Origin: Runella aurantiaca
Lineage (GTDB): Bacteria > Bacteroidota > Bacteroidia > Cytophagales > Spirosomataceae
NCBI RefSeq assembly: GCF_003339505.1
Contig: NZ_QPIW01000025.1
Span: forward strand, 1-64,000
Direction: 5' to 3'
DNA length: 64,000 nt
A program made the position numbers and the translations under genes. The notes under the pieces were generated by a model. That model had not been told where the DNA came from. It saw only the letters and a list, made by a program, of their open reading frames with translations, and did not search any database. Shown here in pieces: positions 28,670-37,084 of this stretch (position 1 is the stretch's first letter; every line of letters starts with the position of its first letter).

Positions 28670-28976
28670 TGAAAATGTGCCTCGTAAATTCAAGTTTAGA
28701 TTGGCAGACTTTGATGTTTTGACAGTGCAGGAAAAGGGATGGAATGGGAAGAAAAATGGAGAGTTGCTAAAATTAATGCTTGCTGAAGATATTAGGGTAT
28801 TATTGACCGTTGATAAAAATTTGGCTTATCAACAGAATTTTGATAAATATCCAATTTGTGTTTTAGTAATTGATACACGTGATAACTCCTATGATTCTTT
28901 AATGACATTTTTACCGCAAATAAAAGAGGTTCTAAATGCTGACTTTTCGGTTGGTTTGGTACTGATTAGTCATTAA
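28653..28976 (+). CDS. DUF5615 PIN-like toxin
   Basis: A 107-residue PIN-like protein, presumed ribonuclease toxin of the DUF433/DUF5615 pair. The N-terminal MKVLLDENVPRKF gives the first acidic residues, and LLTVDKNLAYQ supplies the later catalytic Asp, as in the family. It starts within the end of the antitoxin gene. Activity is inferred from the family and position. Confidence 0.87.
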   Translation: MKVLLDENVPRKFKFRLADFDVLTVQEKGWNGKKNGELLKLMLAEDIRVLLTVDKNLAYQQNFDKYPICVLVIDTRDNSYDSLMTFLPQIKEVLNADFSVGLVLISH

Positions 28977-28985
28977 AAATTTCCT

Positions 28986-29663
28986 TCACTTCAACAGCCG
29001 CGCTTCCAATTCTCCTTTATAACTCCCCGCCAGCGGAATGGTGACATTGCCTACCGTCACCTGATGGCGTTCCATTTTTTGAATGGCGTTGAGCGCCACC
29101 AGATACGATTTATGAATGCGTAAAAAGCGGTCGGCTGGCAGCTGGGCCAGCATTTCATTGAGCGTCATGCGGGTCGTGACCTTGCAGGTGCGTTCGTGGA
29201 TAAACAGCAGGTTGGTGTCTGACTGAATGTACAGAATTTCGTCTACATTGACCCGGACCCAATCGTAACCGTCTTTGACAAAGATACCGGACGACTCTCC
29301 CGTCTTTTTGGCGTGCTGTCCCAAAGCGCGGTTGCAGGCCTGCAAAAAACGCCCGAATTCGACGGGTTTGAGAAGGTAATCCAGTGCGTGCAATGCAAAA
29401 CCTTCCACTGCATAATCGGGATAGGCCGTCACAAAAATGATTTGTGTTTTGCTGTTATTGAGCAATCGGGCAAAATCTGTGCCGAGCATATCGGGCATTT
29501 GTACGTCCAAAAACAAAACATCAACGGTATTTTGGCCCAGAAATGCCAAAGCATCTGCCGTACTTACAAACGTGTGTGTGAGGCTGATAAAGGGTACTTT
29601 TTCGGCGTGCCGGCGCAAGATTTCGAGGGCGGCGGGTTCATCATCAAGGGCAATGGCAATCAT
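28986..29663 (-). CDS. LytTR-family response regulator
   Basis: A 225-residue regulator with a receiver domain (Asp7-Asp8, phospho-acceptor Asp53 in FLDVQMPD) and a C-terminal LytTR DNA-binding domain (about 125-225; FVKDGYDWVRVNVDEILYIQSDTNLLFIH). It is the last gene of a four-gene operon with its kinase (10-bp gap), a DUF2846-like protein and an outer-membrane protein. ATG 29663 was chosen as the domain starts there; the frame opens at 29705. Confidence 0.9.
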   Translation of the reverse strand: MIAIALDDEPAALEILRRHAEKVPFISLTHTFVSTADALAFLGQNTVDVLFLDVQMPDMLGTDFARLLNNSKTQIIFVTAYPDYAVEGFALHALDYLLKPVEFGRFLQACNRALGQHAKKTGESSGIFVKDGYDWVRVNVDEILYIQSDTNLLFIHERTCKVTTRMTLNEMLAQLPADRFLRIHKSYLVALNAIQKMERHQVTVGNVTIPLAGSYKGELEARLLK

Positions 29664-29673
29664 TGTTTCAAAA

Positions 29674-30693
29674 TCAGTAAAGTTCCAGTTGTAAATGTAT
29701 TTCAAAAACGCCGGTTTCTTCTTTTATCTTCAGCGTATGTCGGTGGGCATAGAGTAATTTCAGGCGTTGTTGTACATTGGCGATGCCCACGCCGTGGCCT
29801 TTGCGATGGGCTTCCTTTGCAATTGTGCTATTTTGAAGATAGAAATCAAGGGTCTGATTTTCAACGTATAGCTTCATACGAATAAAACATGGATGCTCCA
29901 TGCTGATGCCGTACTGAAACGCATTTTCTACAAAGGGAATCAACAGCAACGGGGCGATTTGGGCAGGCTGGCCGTCGTAGTCAATGTGGATGTCTAAGCG
30001 AATGCTGTCACGGTGGGGCAATCGGGCGCGTTGCAGGGTGAGGTATTTGTCCAAAAAAGCCAACTCACTTTCAATACTGATATACGGCTTGGCTGATTCC
30101 TGCAAGGTAAAGCGCATGATACCCGCCAATTGTTGTACCAAATCAGCAACGGTGTCGTTGTCGGCTCCGGCGGCTTCGTTGTAGATCGTATTGAGGGTAT
30201 TAAACAAAAAATGGGGGTTTATTTGTGATTTCAGCGCTGTCAGTTCGGCTTCTGTTTTTTGTTGCTGCAACACCAACCGTTCCCGACGTGCCCGAAAAGC
30301 ATCGGCGATGTATCCAAAAACGATGATGAGTCCCATCAAAACCAGTGTAATAAGGCTGCTTTCATCAACAAACTCTGGCTCTCGGTCTTGACGAAACTGA
30401 AGCAGTTCAAACACCAGCCAGGTGAGGGCCACTATCCACGTCCAATACCACCAACGTTTTTCGGAGGCTAAAAACCACCACTGAAAAGGCCCTCTATAAT
30501 TGAGCCAGCCCATTGTCCAAACTCCCGCGACCAAAAGTACATAGCTCGCCAAAAATTTACCGAATCCGCTTAGGCTTTCTCCATCGTTGCCGAATTGCGT
30601 TTTTAGGCTTATGTACAGCAAAAGCCCCAGGTAACCGCTGAACGTAACCGTCAACAACAGGAACACTAAACGACTGTAAGGGAAGGATTTCAT
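29674..30693 (-). CDS. LytS-type sensor histidine kinase
   Basis: A 339-residue membrane kinase. Four hydrophobic segments occupy residues about 8-130, then a short coiled coil and the His_kinase domain with phospho-acceptor His161 in SQINPHFLFNTLNTIYNEA. The C-terminal ATPase part shows LLIPFVENAFQYGI and GVGIANVQQRL. It overlaps the upstream DUF2846-like gene by four bases and is followed by its LytTR partner. No extracellular sensor domain is visible, so the signal may come through the membrane part or the co-encoded envelope proteins. Confidence 0.9.
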   Translation of the reverse strand: MKSFPYSRLVFLLLTVTFSGYLGLLLYISLKTQFGNDGESLSGFGKFLASYVLLVAGVWTMGWLNYRGPFQWWFLASEKRWWYWTWIVALTWLVFELLQFRQDREPEFVDESSLITLVLMGLIIVFGYIADAFRARRERLVLQQQKTEAELTALKSQINPHFLFNTLNTIYNEAAGADNDTVADLVQQLAGIMRFTLQESAKPYISIESELAFLDKYLTLQRARLPHRDSIRLDIHIDYDGQPAQIAPLLLIPFVENAFQYGISMEHPCFIRMKLYVENQTLDFYLQNSTIAKEAHRKGHGVGIANVQQRLKLLYAHRHTLKIKEETGVFEIHLQLELY

Positions 30694-31103
30694 TCGACTT
30701 TTTTGAGGGCGGTTTCGTCTGGTTTCAATTTGGTCATTTCTTTGGCCGCTTGGTCACTGGCGGTACGTTTAAAATAGAGGGCATTGCTGAGGTAGTCATA
30801 ATCGACAATACCTTTCAAAAAGAGCGTTTCGTTGGCATTAACGGTAAAGGTCATGCTTTTCTTTTCGGTAATAAAGTCGCCTTCGGTTTCTACCCTAATT
30901 TTCCCAGCAGGGATTTCCAGTCGAAAGTATTCGTTGTTGCTGAATCGTTGTGTAACCGCCTGACTGTTTATTTTCACCGTAAAGTCAGACCCAAAATAAT
31001 CTTTTCTTCGGTATAGCACCACTGTTGCCCGTTCGGCGGAGGGCGGCTCTTCTCCAAAACCAGGAAAGTAAAGCCAAAGCAGCATAATTGTTCGGAGTTT
31101 CAT
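30690..31103 (-). CDS. DUF2846-like small envelope protein
   Basis: A 137-residue protein with a hydrophobic N-terminus (a weak signal, MKLRTIMLLWLYFPGFG) and a beta-rich domain resembling DUF2846: VVLYRRKDYFGSDFTVKINSQ, YFRLEIPAGKIRVETE, FTVNANETLFLKG. Proteins of this type are usually periplasmic or lipid-anchored. It lies between an outer-membrane protein gene (9-bp gap) and the kinase (4-bp overlap), so it probably belongs to the sensory operon. Confidence 0.72.
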   Translation of the reverse strand: MKLRTIMLLWLYFPGFGEEPPSAERATVVLYRRKDYFGSDFTVKINSQAVTQRFSNNEYFRLEIPAGKIRVETEGDFITEKKSMTFTVNANETLFLKGIVDYDYLSNALYFKRTASDQAAKEMTKLKPDETALKKVE

Positions 31104-31112
31104 GGCTGTATA

Positions 31113-31862
31113 TCAGACTTTTGACTTCCGTTTATGGCTTTTGCTGATGACGAAGATGCTTTGGATAAATACCTGATGTATACGGTCAACGGGGGCGTTG
31201 GAAAGGAGTATATTATTGTCTGTTTTCCAGGGCACGGTATTTATTCCCAAGCGGTAGCCTATCCGAAAGACCGAGTTCAGGCTGACGGGGCGAGTGGGCC
31301 GGATGGTTCGCTCCAGTGAAAGTTCAAAAAAGGTGTTTTGGTGTACTAACGCGGGCGATTGCCCAACGATAGGCGTAGAAAGGAGATTGTTAAAGGCCAG
31401 TGTTTGGGAAGCATCGGTCGTATATACGCTGGCGGTGGATTCAACCCTGCCAATGCCTATGTTGATAAAATACTGCCGGTTTCGCTCAAAAAAAACGGCG
31501 TAGCCAGCATTCAGCAAGTACGCAATATAACTCCCGGTGACTTTGGTTTGTTTTTTTGTATCGCTTCCTGGAAGCCCATAGATGGCTTCCACCCCAAACT
31601 TATAACGCCCCCCCTGCAAAGCACCGCCGTAGGAAGCGATGGTGTTGAATTGGACGGCTGAGTACCCAACCCCCTGACTTTTAAATGCCTGCCTCAGGTG
31701 TGGATAATGCGTTACGTTAAAATTGACGAACGGCGCCCCGATGTAAATATGTGAATGCCATTTAAACTCATCTGGATCGGGAATGCTCACCGAATCCTGC
31801 TGCGCGTTGCTTTGGAGAAAAATACCTGATACAATCAGTAATAATAGAGAAGAAAGTTTCAT
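31113..31862 (-). CDS. Probable outer-membrane beta-barrel protein
   Basis: A 249-residue exported protein with a signal peptide (about 1-20, MKLSSLLLLIVSGIFLQSNAQ). The rest has alternating polar/hydrophobic strands (HIYIGAPFVNFNVTHY, YFINIGIGRVESTASVY, FFELSLERTIRP, VFRIGYRLGIN), suggesting an eight-or-so-strand barrel. No exact family recognised. First gene of the operon leading to the LytS/LytTR pair. ATG 31862 was chosen over 31934 because the signal peptide begins there. Confidence 0.72.
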   Translation of the reverse strand: MKLSSLLLLIVSGIFLQSNAQQDSVSIPDPDEFKWHSHIYIGAPFVNFNVTHYPHLRQAFKSQGVGYSAVQFNTIASYGGALQGGRYKFGVEAIYGLPGSDTKKQTKVTGSYIAYLLNAGYAVFFERNRQYFINIGIGRVESTASVYTTDASQTLAFNNLLSTPIVGQSPALVHQNTFFELSLERTIRPTRPVSLNSVFRIGYRLGINTVPWKTDNNILLSNAPVDRIHQVFIQSIFVISKSHKRKSKV

Positions 31863-32007
31863 GAGAGGATTACAATTAAATAGGTTGTAAAAATTTTCAT
31901 AGCTGTTAACAGGCTTGCCGGTTAGACGATACAAATCAACCTACTGATGGATGATTTCGCAAAGGTTTGTGGCCAAAGCGACGGAGTTTGTGGGCTAAGT
32001 CAAAAAG

Positions 32008-32040
32008 TTTGAGGTGAGTAGGTTGTTTTCGTTAACTTTG
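32008..32040 (+). promoter_or_regulatory. Bacteroidota-type promoter of alkB
   Basis: TTTG at 32008-32011 and TAACTTTG at 32033-32040 match the -33 and -7 boxes with a 21-nt spacer. The alkB start codon is 42 bases downstream. Confidence 0.6.
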
Positions 32041-32081
32041 AATAAATAAGCACTACTTCAAACCTTTACCAAAGATGAACG

Positions 32082-33197
32082 ATGAGCGCTTTTAAAAAAC
32101 TCGGTTTTTTGTCTATTTATCTCATGATTCTGCTTTCAAACGGCATTTTCATATTTACTCACGGTCAATTTACGTGGACAGGGGTATTGTTTGCCTACGG
32201 CTTGGTGCCTTTGGTGGATGCGCTGATGGGGAAGGATAAAAACAACGCCCGCAAAGAAGATTTTGAACAACTGATGAACGACCGTTTTTTTGACGGGGTG
32301 GTGTATTCGTTGGTGTATGTCCACCTGATTCAATTGGGGCTGGCCGTATTTGCCATCCTGACCTATGAGATGACGCTGTTTCAGTGGATAGGCTACGTGC
32401 TGTCATTGGGGATTTTTGCGGGAACCATGATCAACGTAGCGCATGAGTTGGGTCATCGCAGCAGCAAAACGGCGCAGTTTCACGCCAAACTTACGCTCAT
32501 GACGGTGTGCTACATGCACTTTTTCATTGAGCACAATCGCGGGCACCACGTGTGGGTAGCTACTCCGTACGACCCCGCCACTGCCCGCAAAGGGCAATCG
32601 CTGTATGCGTTTTGGTGGCAGAGCGTTACGGGAAGTTTTCGGAGTGCTTTGGCGATTGAGAAACGCTTGCTGGAAAAAGCCAAGGTTCCGTTTTGGAGTA
32701 TCAAAAACAACATGATTTGGGTGGTGGTGTTACCGTTGCTCTTTTGCGGTTTGTTGACCGCCTTGGGCAGTTGGCAAGTAGGGCGTTTCGCTTGGGAGGT
32801 GATTCCGTTTTTCTTCGGGCAGAGCCTTGTGGCTTTTTTATTGTTGGAAAGTGTCAATTACATTGAGCATTACGGCATTGTGCGACGGGAAACGGCCCCT
32901 GGCAAATACGAGCGCGTCAATCCGTTGCATTCTTGGAATGCCAATCATCTATTCAGTAATTTGGTCCTGTTTCAACTTCAGCGGCACTCCGACCACCACG
33001 CCTACGCCTCGCGACCGTATCAGGTGCTGCGGCATTTTGACGAAAGTCCGCAACTCCCTTTCGGCTATCCGCTTATGATTTTGATGGCAATGGCTCCGCC
33101 GCTGTGGTTTTCGGTCATGGATAAGCGTTTGGAGCGCTGGCAAGGCTATGTCTATGATTCACAGCACATTGCGCAGGTAGTGCGGGATATGGCGTAG
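32082..33197 (+). CDS. alkB: Alkane 1-monooxygenase (AlkB)
   Basis: A 371-residue integral membrane non-haem diiron hydroxylase that oxidises terminal carbons of medium-chain alkanes using rubredoxin as electron donor. The histidine boxes are all present: HELGHR (121-126), EHNRGHH (150-156), NYIEHYG (259-265) and RHSDHH (301-306). Six or so TM helices are apparent. No rubredoxin or reductase gene is adjacent. Fatty-acid or other hydrocarbon hydroxylation is possible, because AlkB homologues vary in substrate. Confidence 0.95.
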   Translation: MSAFKKLGFLSIYLMILLSNGIFIFTHGQFTWTGVLFAYGLVPLVDALMGKDKNNARKEDFEQLMNDRFFDGVVYSLVYVHLIQLGLAVFAILTYEMTLFQWIGYVLSLGIFAGTMINVAHELGHRSSKTAQFHAKLTLMTVCYMHFFIEHNRGHHVWVATPYDPATARKGQSLYAFWWQSVTGSFRSALAIEKRLLEKAKVPFWSIKNNMIWVVVLPLLFCGLLTALGSWQVGRFAWEVIPFFFGQSLVAFLLLESVNYIEHYGIVRRETAPGKYERVNPLHSWNANHLFSNLVLFQLQRHSDHHAYASRPYQVLRHFDESPQLPFGYPLMILMAMAPPLWFSVMDKRLERWQGYVYDSQHIAQVVRDMA

Positions 33198-33264
33198 TAA
33201 AAGGGATTCGGTAATTAGAAAGGAATATTTTTCGTTATATTTGATAAAAAAACACCAAAAAGTC

Positions 33265-33816
33265 ATGGTACAAACCACCCAGCAAGCGGCACAACTGCCC
33301 CGTACCTTAGAAGAGTTCTTGGACTGGGAGCCTACCGATGGCTTCAAGTATGAATGGAATGACGGGGAATTGATAAAATTTGTAGGAATGAAACAACAGC
33401 AATGGTACGTTTACGAGATTCTCCAAAATCTTTTTTTTGAGAAGGGCTACATCAAATCAGGGACATTCATGGCTGAACCCGATGTGATGTTGACGGGTCT
33501 CCAAATGAGACGGCCCGATATTGCTTACTTTACCCGTGAGCAAATCAGACAGGGGCGTGCAAACCAAGATGTAATACCGGAATTTGTAGTGGAGGTTATT
33601 TCTACTAACGACCAGATTATCTCTGTTAAAAACAAACTCCGTGAGTATTTTAAGTACGGTGTAAAAGTGGCTTGGCTGGTGTATCCTGATGCGCAGGAGG
33701 TGGAGGTTTATACGTCTTACAAAGAAGTGAAGATTTGCACCGGCACCGATACGTGCTCAGCGGCACCTGTACTGCCCGAATTTGAAATAAGCGTAGCGGC
33801 TATTTTTGCAGAATAA
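33265..33816 (+). CDS. Uma2 family protein (DUF820, restriction-endonuclease-like fold)
   Basis: A 183-residue protein of the Uma2/DUF820 family with a PD-(D/E)XK nuclease fold: YEWNDGELIKFVG near the start, RPDIAYFTREQ with a candidate Asp, EFVVEVISTNDQ with Glu, then VKNKLREYFKYGVKVAWLVYP. The biological role of the family is unclear. A -7-like box TATATTTG at 33236-33243 overlaps an upstream TTG, so the ATG at 33265 is the better start. A hairpin terminator follows. Confidence 0.87.
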   Translation: MVQTTQQAAQLPRTLEEFLDWEPTDGFKYEWNDGELIKFVGMKQQQWYVYEILQNLFFEKGYIKSGTFMAEPDVMLTGLQMRRPDIAYFTREQIRQGRANQDVIPEFVVEVISTNDQIISVKNKLREYFKYGVKVAWLVYPDAQEVEVYTSYKEVKICTGTDTCSAAPVLPEFEISVAAIFAE

Positions 33817-33842
33817 AAGAAGAAAATATAAAGTGTTTACAA

Positions 33843-33876
33843 AAAAAGCCACTTCAGCAGAGGTGGCTTTTTTTTG
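33843..33876. terminator. Bidirectional terminator
   Basis: Arms aaagccac and gtggcttt flank a 10-nt loop. A run of A precedes and T follows, so it can act for both the Uma2 gene and the convergent collagen-like gene. Confidence 0.8.
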
Positions 33877-33892
33877 TCATTTTTAACCTAAC

Positions 33893-34609
33893 TTAATCTT
33901 TCAAATTCAAAGCGGCTTTTACTTCGGCGTAGTTTTTCCAATCAATGGCGCCCAAGCGGCCTGCTACATTCCCTTTCACGATCACGACCCGGTATTTGAG
34001 CAACCCTTTGTATAAGTTCACGTAATAATCAATACTTTTATTGGCCAACTCAGGGGCAGTGGTGCTCACAGCAGATCCGCCAGGCCCCAAGCGCAAAACA
34101 TTGGAAAAACAACTCAGTTTTCCTATATTATTTGATAGAACAATGTTCACACCGTGGCTTGCGTAGTCGTTGGCGGAAGTGCCTGAGCGTCCCGGAATCA
34201 GGTATTCGCTCACCCCAACTGCTCCATTAGAGATATATTCTACCAAGTTGGGACTCTCAAAGACGCGGTATTTAACATAGATGTAAATGGCATCTTTTTG
34301 CAACGTCTCTTTGGTGTAAAGTGGGAAATCAAATTCTACTGCGGGGAATTGATACCGATTGGGAACCCCGTCGGCAATATAAGGTGCAGTACTTACTTCA
34401 GGCGATGCCCACTCGGTATAAATTACGTTGCTGTTGCCCGTGTCACCCGTAGGGCCTTTGCTGCCAGTTGCGCCATTGGGACCGTTTATACCTGCGGTAC
34501 CGTCTTTGCCTGCTATACCTTGGGGGCCTACGTCGCCCTTCGGACCTTTGCTGCACGCTGCTACAACGCAGAACAGCAGCAATCCATATATGATTTGTCT
34601 GACTTTCAT
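33893..34609 (-). CDS. Collagen-repeat lipoprotein A
   Basis: A 238-residue lipoprotein (signal to Cys19). Directly after the lipid anchor come about 13 Gly-X-Y triplets (GPK GDV GPQ GIA ... GNS), enough for a short collagen-like triple helix. A C-terminal domain of about 180 residues follows, with no family I know. A paralogue with the same architecture lies just upstream, 32 bp away. I infer a trimeric surface or periplasmic stalk carrying a globular head. Confidence 0.85.
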   Translation of the reverse strand: MKVRQIIYGLLLFCVVAACSKGPKGDVGPQGIAGKDGTAGINGPNGATGSKGPTGDTGNSNVIYTEWASPEVSTAPYIADGVPNRYQFPAVEFDFPLYTKETLQKDAIYIYVKYRVFESPNLVEYISNGAVGVSEYLIPGRSGTSANDYASHGVNIVLSNNIGKLSCFSNVLRLGPGGSAVSTTAPELANKSIDYYVNLYKGLLKYRVVIVKGNVAGRLGAIDWKNYAEVKAALNLKD

Positions 34610-34641
34610 TATCTTATCGTATTTTGAGGGTAAGAGAGCGT

Positions 34642-35370
34642 TTAATCAGGGATATTGAAGGCAGCTTTAACGGCGGCGTAATCGTTGAGGTTGAGATTGG
34701 CTATGCGCCCTTTGGTACTGCCATAAATCACTACATGCCTATACTGTGGTATATCTTTGATAAGAGCCCGGTATTGGTCGTCGGTTAGGTTTTGTAGCTC
34801 CGGTACTGCCGGTGCTGTAGTACTGGCAAATGTTCGGCTCCAAACATTGATAACCGGGTCAAAAAAGTTTTCTCTCCTTCCTCCGGTTATGAATGCATTA
34901 GATACGCCAAAGTCTTCAGAGCGATTTTGTGTACGACCAGGTATTTTAAAGTAACTGTTTAGTGAGGTAGAGGTGGTTATGGATTCTACTAATTCACTGG
35001 ATTGGGTATTGGCGTTGTATCCCAAGGAGTTGTACTTGATATAAGTCATAATGACACCCTGATCTATGGCTTCTTTGGTGAAGGCGGTTTCTGAAGTATT
35101 GGTGCCGCTAAATTGTAGAAAGGAGCCGCCAGTGCCTCGGCCAATTTTATCGGTAGGAAAACCTTTCCAAGCGGTATATACCACTTTGGCCGTGCCTTGG
35201 TCGCCTTTGGAGCCCGTAGCTCCGAGTGAACCTGGGGCACCTGCGGCCCCGTCTTTACCGGCTACTCCTTGTGGCCCTTGCGGACCCAAATCGCCTTTAG
35301 GCCCTTCACAGGCCAAAAAACAAATAGCCATTAATAGGCTGCTCATTGTCAGTGTTCGATTAATTTTCAT
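34642..35370 (-). CDS. Collagen-repeat lipoprotein B
   Basis: A 242-residue paralogue of the downstream gene. The lipobox ends at Cys21 and is followed by about 13 Gly-X-Y triplets (GPK GDL GPQ GPQ GVA GKD ...). The globular part shares short stretches with the downstream copy, such as VVYTAWKGF versus VIYTEWAS, the PGR segments and the C-terminal DYAAVKAAFNIPD versus NYAEVKAALNLKD. Tandem duplication is clear. Role unknown; a surface adhesin or head of a filament is possible. Confidence 0.85.
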   Translation of the reverse strand: MKINRTLTMSSLLMAICFLACEGPKGDLGPQGPQGVAGKDGAAGAPGSLGATGSKGDQGTAKVVYTAWKGFPTDKIGRGTGGSFLQFSGTNTSETAFTKEAIDQGVIMTYIKYNSLGYNANTQSSELVESITTSTSLNSYFKIPGRTQNRSEDFGVSNAFITGGRRENFFDPVINVWSRTFASTTAPAVPELQNLTDDQYRALIKDIPQYRHVVIYGSTKGRIANLNLNDYAAVKAAFNIPD

Positions 35371-35437
35371 TTTTTAAAGTGTAAGGTTTTTTTACTGATT
35401 TAACATTACAAAATTGGACTGGAATCTATTTTTGAGT

Positions 35438-35456
35438 GCCCCCCAATTCGGGGGGC
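35438..35456. terminator. GC-rich hairpin
   Basis: A gccccccaattcggggggc hairpin (7-bp stem, 5-nt loop) between the collagen lipoprotein B gene and the next minus-strand gene. The T run lies on the plus-strand side, so assignment as terminator for the minus-strand gene is uncertain. Confidence 0.45.
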
Positions 35457-35483
35457 TTTAGAGGCTTTTTTGGGGATTGCCCT

Positions 35484-35879
35484 TTAATTCAAACACAGAA
35501 TTTGATTCGATAAAATGGGTGTTGCCAAAACTGCCTGTTCTTTGACGATGATTTTTGTCACCATAGGCTCTTTCCCATCCGACAAATTGATGTAGTACTT
35601 GCCATTGGACAATTCATTGAGGTTCAAATCGAAACGATGCTGGGTGATTCGTTTGGTCAGTTGTTCGAAATAAATCAGGTGCTGATTTTCGTCACGGACA
35701 TACAGAAAGAATTTCTTCCCATACTCCTTGCTGACCGCAACCCGAACTTTGGAAGTACCTGAAACGGGATAAATCGAAGCCGAGAATGAAGGCGTTTCTA
35801 CGGTTGACTGGGCTGTGGCCTGAATGTAAGTTGTTACCATCCCGAAAAAGAAAATGAGGGTAAAAAGGGGCGTTTTCAT
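35484..35879 (-). CDS. Small secreted protein with T9SS-CTD-like C-terminus (copy 1)
   Basis: A 131-residue exported protein with a signal peptide (about 1-23). The mature part is almost only a beta-sandwich domain resembling the Por/type IX sorting domain: ASIYPVSGTSKVRVAVSKEYGKKFFLYVRDENQHLIYF, HRFDLNLNELSNGKYYINLSDG, TKIIVKEQ. It lacks the large passenger typical of such proteins. A close paralogue is at 41533. Function unknown; the domain could bind the outer membrane or be a standalone scaffold. Confidence 0.78.
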   Translation of the reverse strand: MKTPLFTLIFFFGMVTTYIQATAQSTVETPSFSASIYPVSGTSKVRVAVSKEYGKKFFLYVRDENQHLIYFEQLTKRITQHRFDLNLNELSNGKYYINLSDGKEPMVTKIIVKEQAVLATPILSNQILCLN

Positions 35880-36028
35880 GGTTGTGTTGTTTAAGAGTTA
35901 TTAATAAAGTTGGGTAAGTGTGCCTTATGCCACCCGTTGAGGTGTCTAGTTTGCATTGATCAAATTTCGGTATATTTCAGGCGCACCGTTGCCGCCAATT
36001 TGGGTGGTATTTCAAGGCCCAGAAATAA

Positions 36029-36053
36029 AAAAAGCCACTCCCGAAGGAGTGGC
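36029..36053 (-). terminator. Terminator of the SnoaL-like gene
   Basis: Arms gccactcc and ggagtggc (36034-36053) with a 4-nt loop, followed on the minus strand by a run of T. It ends the minus-strand gene at 36085. Confidence 0.8.
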
Positions 36054-36084
36054 CAATTGCTGAAATGGTACCCTATACCAGCTT

Positions 36085-36906
36085 CTAAAAACCCGTAAGA
36101 CTTGTCATTACTATTTTCCACTGACCGTTGATACGCTCCAAAATACGCAGGGTACGTTGTTTTTGAGCCACTGTCCCGTCCGCTTTGCGGTCTTCTTGTG
36201 TAAAGGTGGCCCAGGCCATATTGCCCATTACATGCGATTCATAATCACTCACTACCGAGCTAAGACCAGTCGGTTTGTGGGTTTTGCCAAACTCCTCGTA
36301 GCCCTTTTGGAGAGCTTGGCCTTTCAAATAGGGCGTATTGGCCATTTTTCTGAGCTTTTCGTCTTGTCGTTCAATGTAGGGAGTAGTGGCCCAGTTGCTA
36401 CCCCACACAGCCAAGTTGGCCTCGTGGTACGCTTTGGTCTCGGTATCAATTACTTGCCGAACGGCAGCCTCTTCACCCGTTTGGTAGTCAATCTTAGTGT
36501 GGTGCAAATCGGTTATTACCCAGTTGTTGTTTTTCCACTCAAAAATATACGTAAAAGCATCTTTCCAAGTCATGACCATGCCATTGGGCAAGTTAAGGCT
36601 TTGATTTCTGACACCTGTGGCTACCCCCAACGTTCCCGATTGTCGAATGTTGAGATCTGTGATTTGGGTTTGGTGTTTACCTGCATTAAGCCGAGTGGCT
36701 ATTTGGGCCGTTTGGGCTTTAGTGCGCACCGCGCCATCTTCACCGCCCACAAAGCGCAAGTTATCGGCCATGGTTTGTACTTCGGCAACGGGGTCATTGT
36801 TAAAGTTTTGCGTCCCTTTTTCAAAAGCGGCTTTGAGGTCGGTTTGGGCGTAGGTGCTTCCCGCGAGGGAAAAAAGCAAGGCGATGATAAATGATCCTTT
36901 TTTCAT
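36085..36906 (-). CDS. Secreted protein with two SnoaL/NTF2-like halves
   Basis: A 273-residue exported protein (signal 1-20). Two alpha/beta halves, about 25-130 and 145-273, each look like an NTF2-like cone: TYIFEWKNNNWVITDLHHTKIDY in the first and AWATFTQEDRK...RTLRILERINGQWKIVMTSLTGF in the second. Such domains in secreted Bacteroidota proteins are often of unknown function. No catalytic residues are evident. The terminator lies at its 3' end. Confidence 0.75.
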   Translation of the reverse strand: MKKGSFIIALLFSLAGSTYAQTDLKAAFEKGTQNFNNDPVAEVQTMADNLRFVGGEDGAVRTKAQTAQIATRLNAGKHQTQITDLNIRQSGTLGVATGVRNQSLNLPNGMVMTWKDAFTYIFEWKNNNWVITDLHHTKIDYQTGEEAAVRQVIDTETKAYHEANLAVWGSNWATTPYIERQDEKLRKMANTPYLKGQALQKGYEEFGKTHKPTGLSSVVSDYESHVMGNMAWATFTQEDRKADGTVAQKQRTLRILERINGQWKIVMTSLTGF

Positions 36907-37084
36907 GCTTTTAGTCGGGATTGAGATTTAAAATTGATTTGGACTAACGTAAAAGTTGCGTTTGCTTACGAGCCTTGATTGTAAAAATATGGCACTGGAT
37001 CAGTGAAAAATTGAGGGGTAATTGATTTACCCCCCCCTAATTTTATTGGTCTTGTAGAAAATTGTGGAAAGAGAAGTATTGGTA

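Noticed and set aside
33893-35370. Phage tail fibre with collagen repeats
   Set aside because: Both proteins have lipoprotein signals and no phage gene is near.
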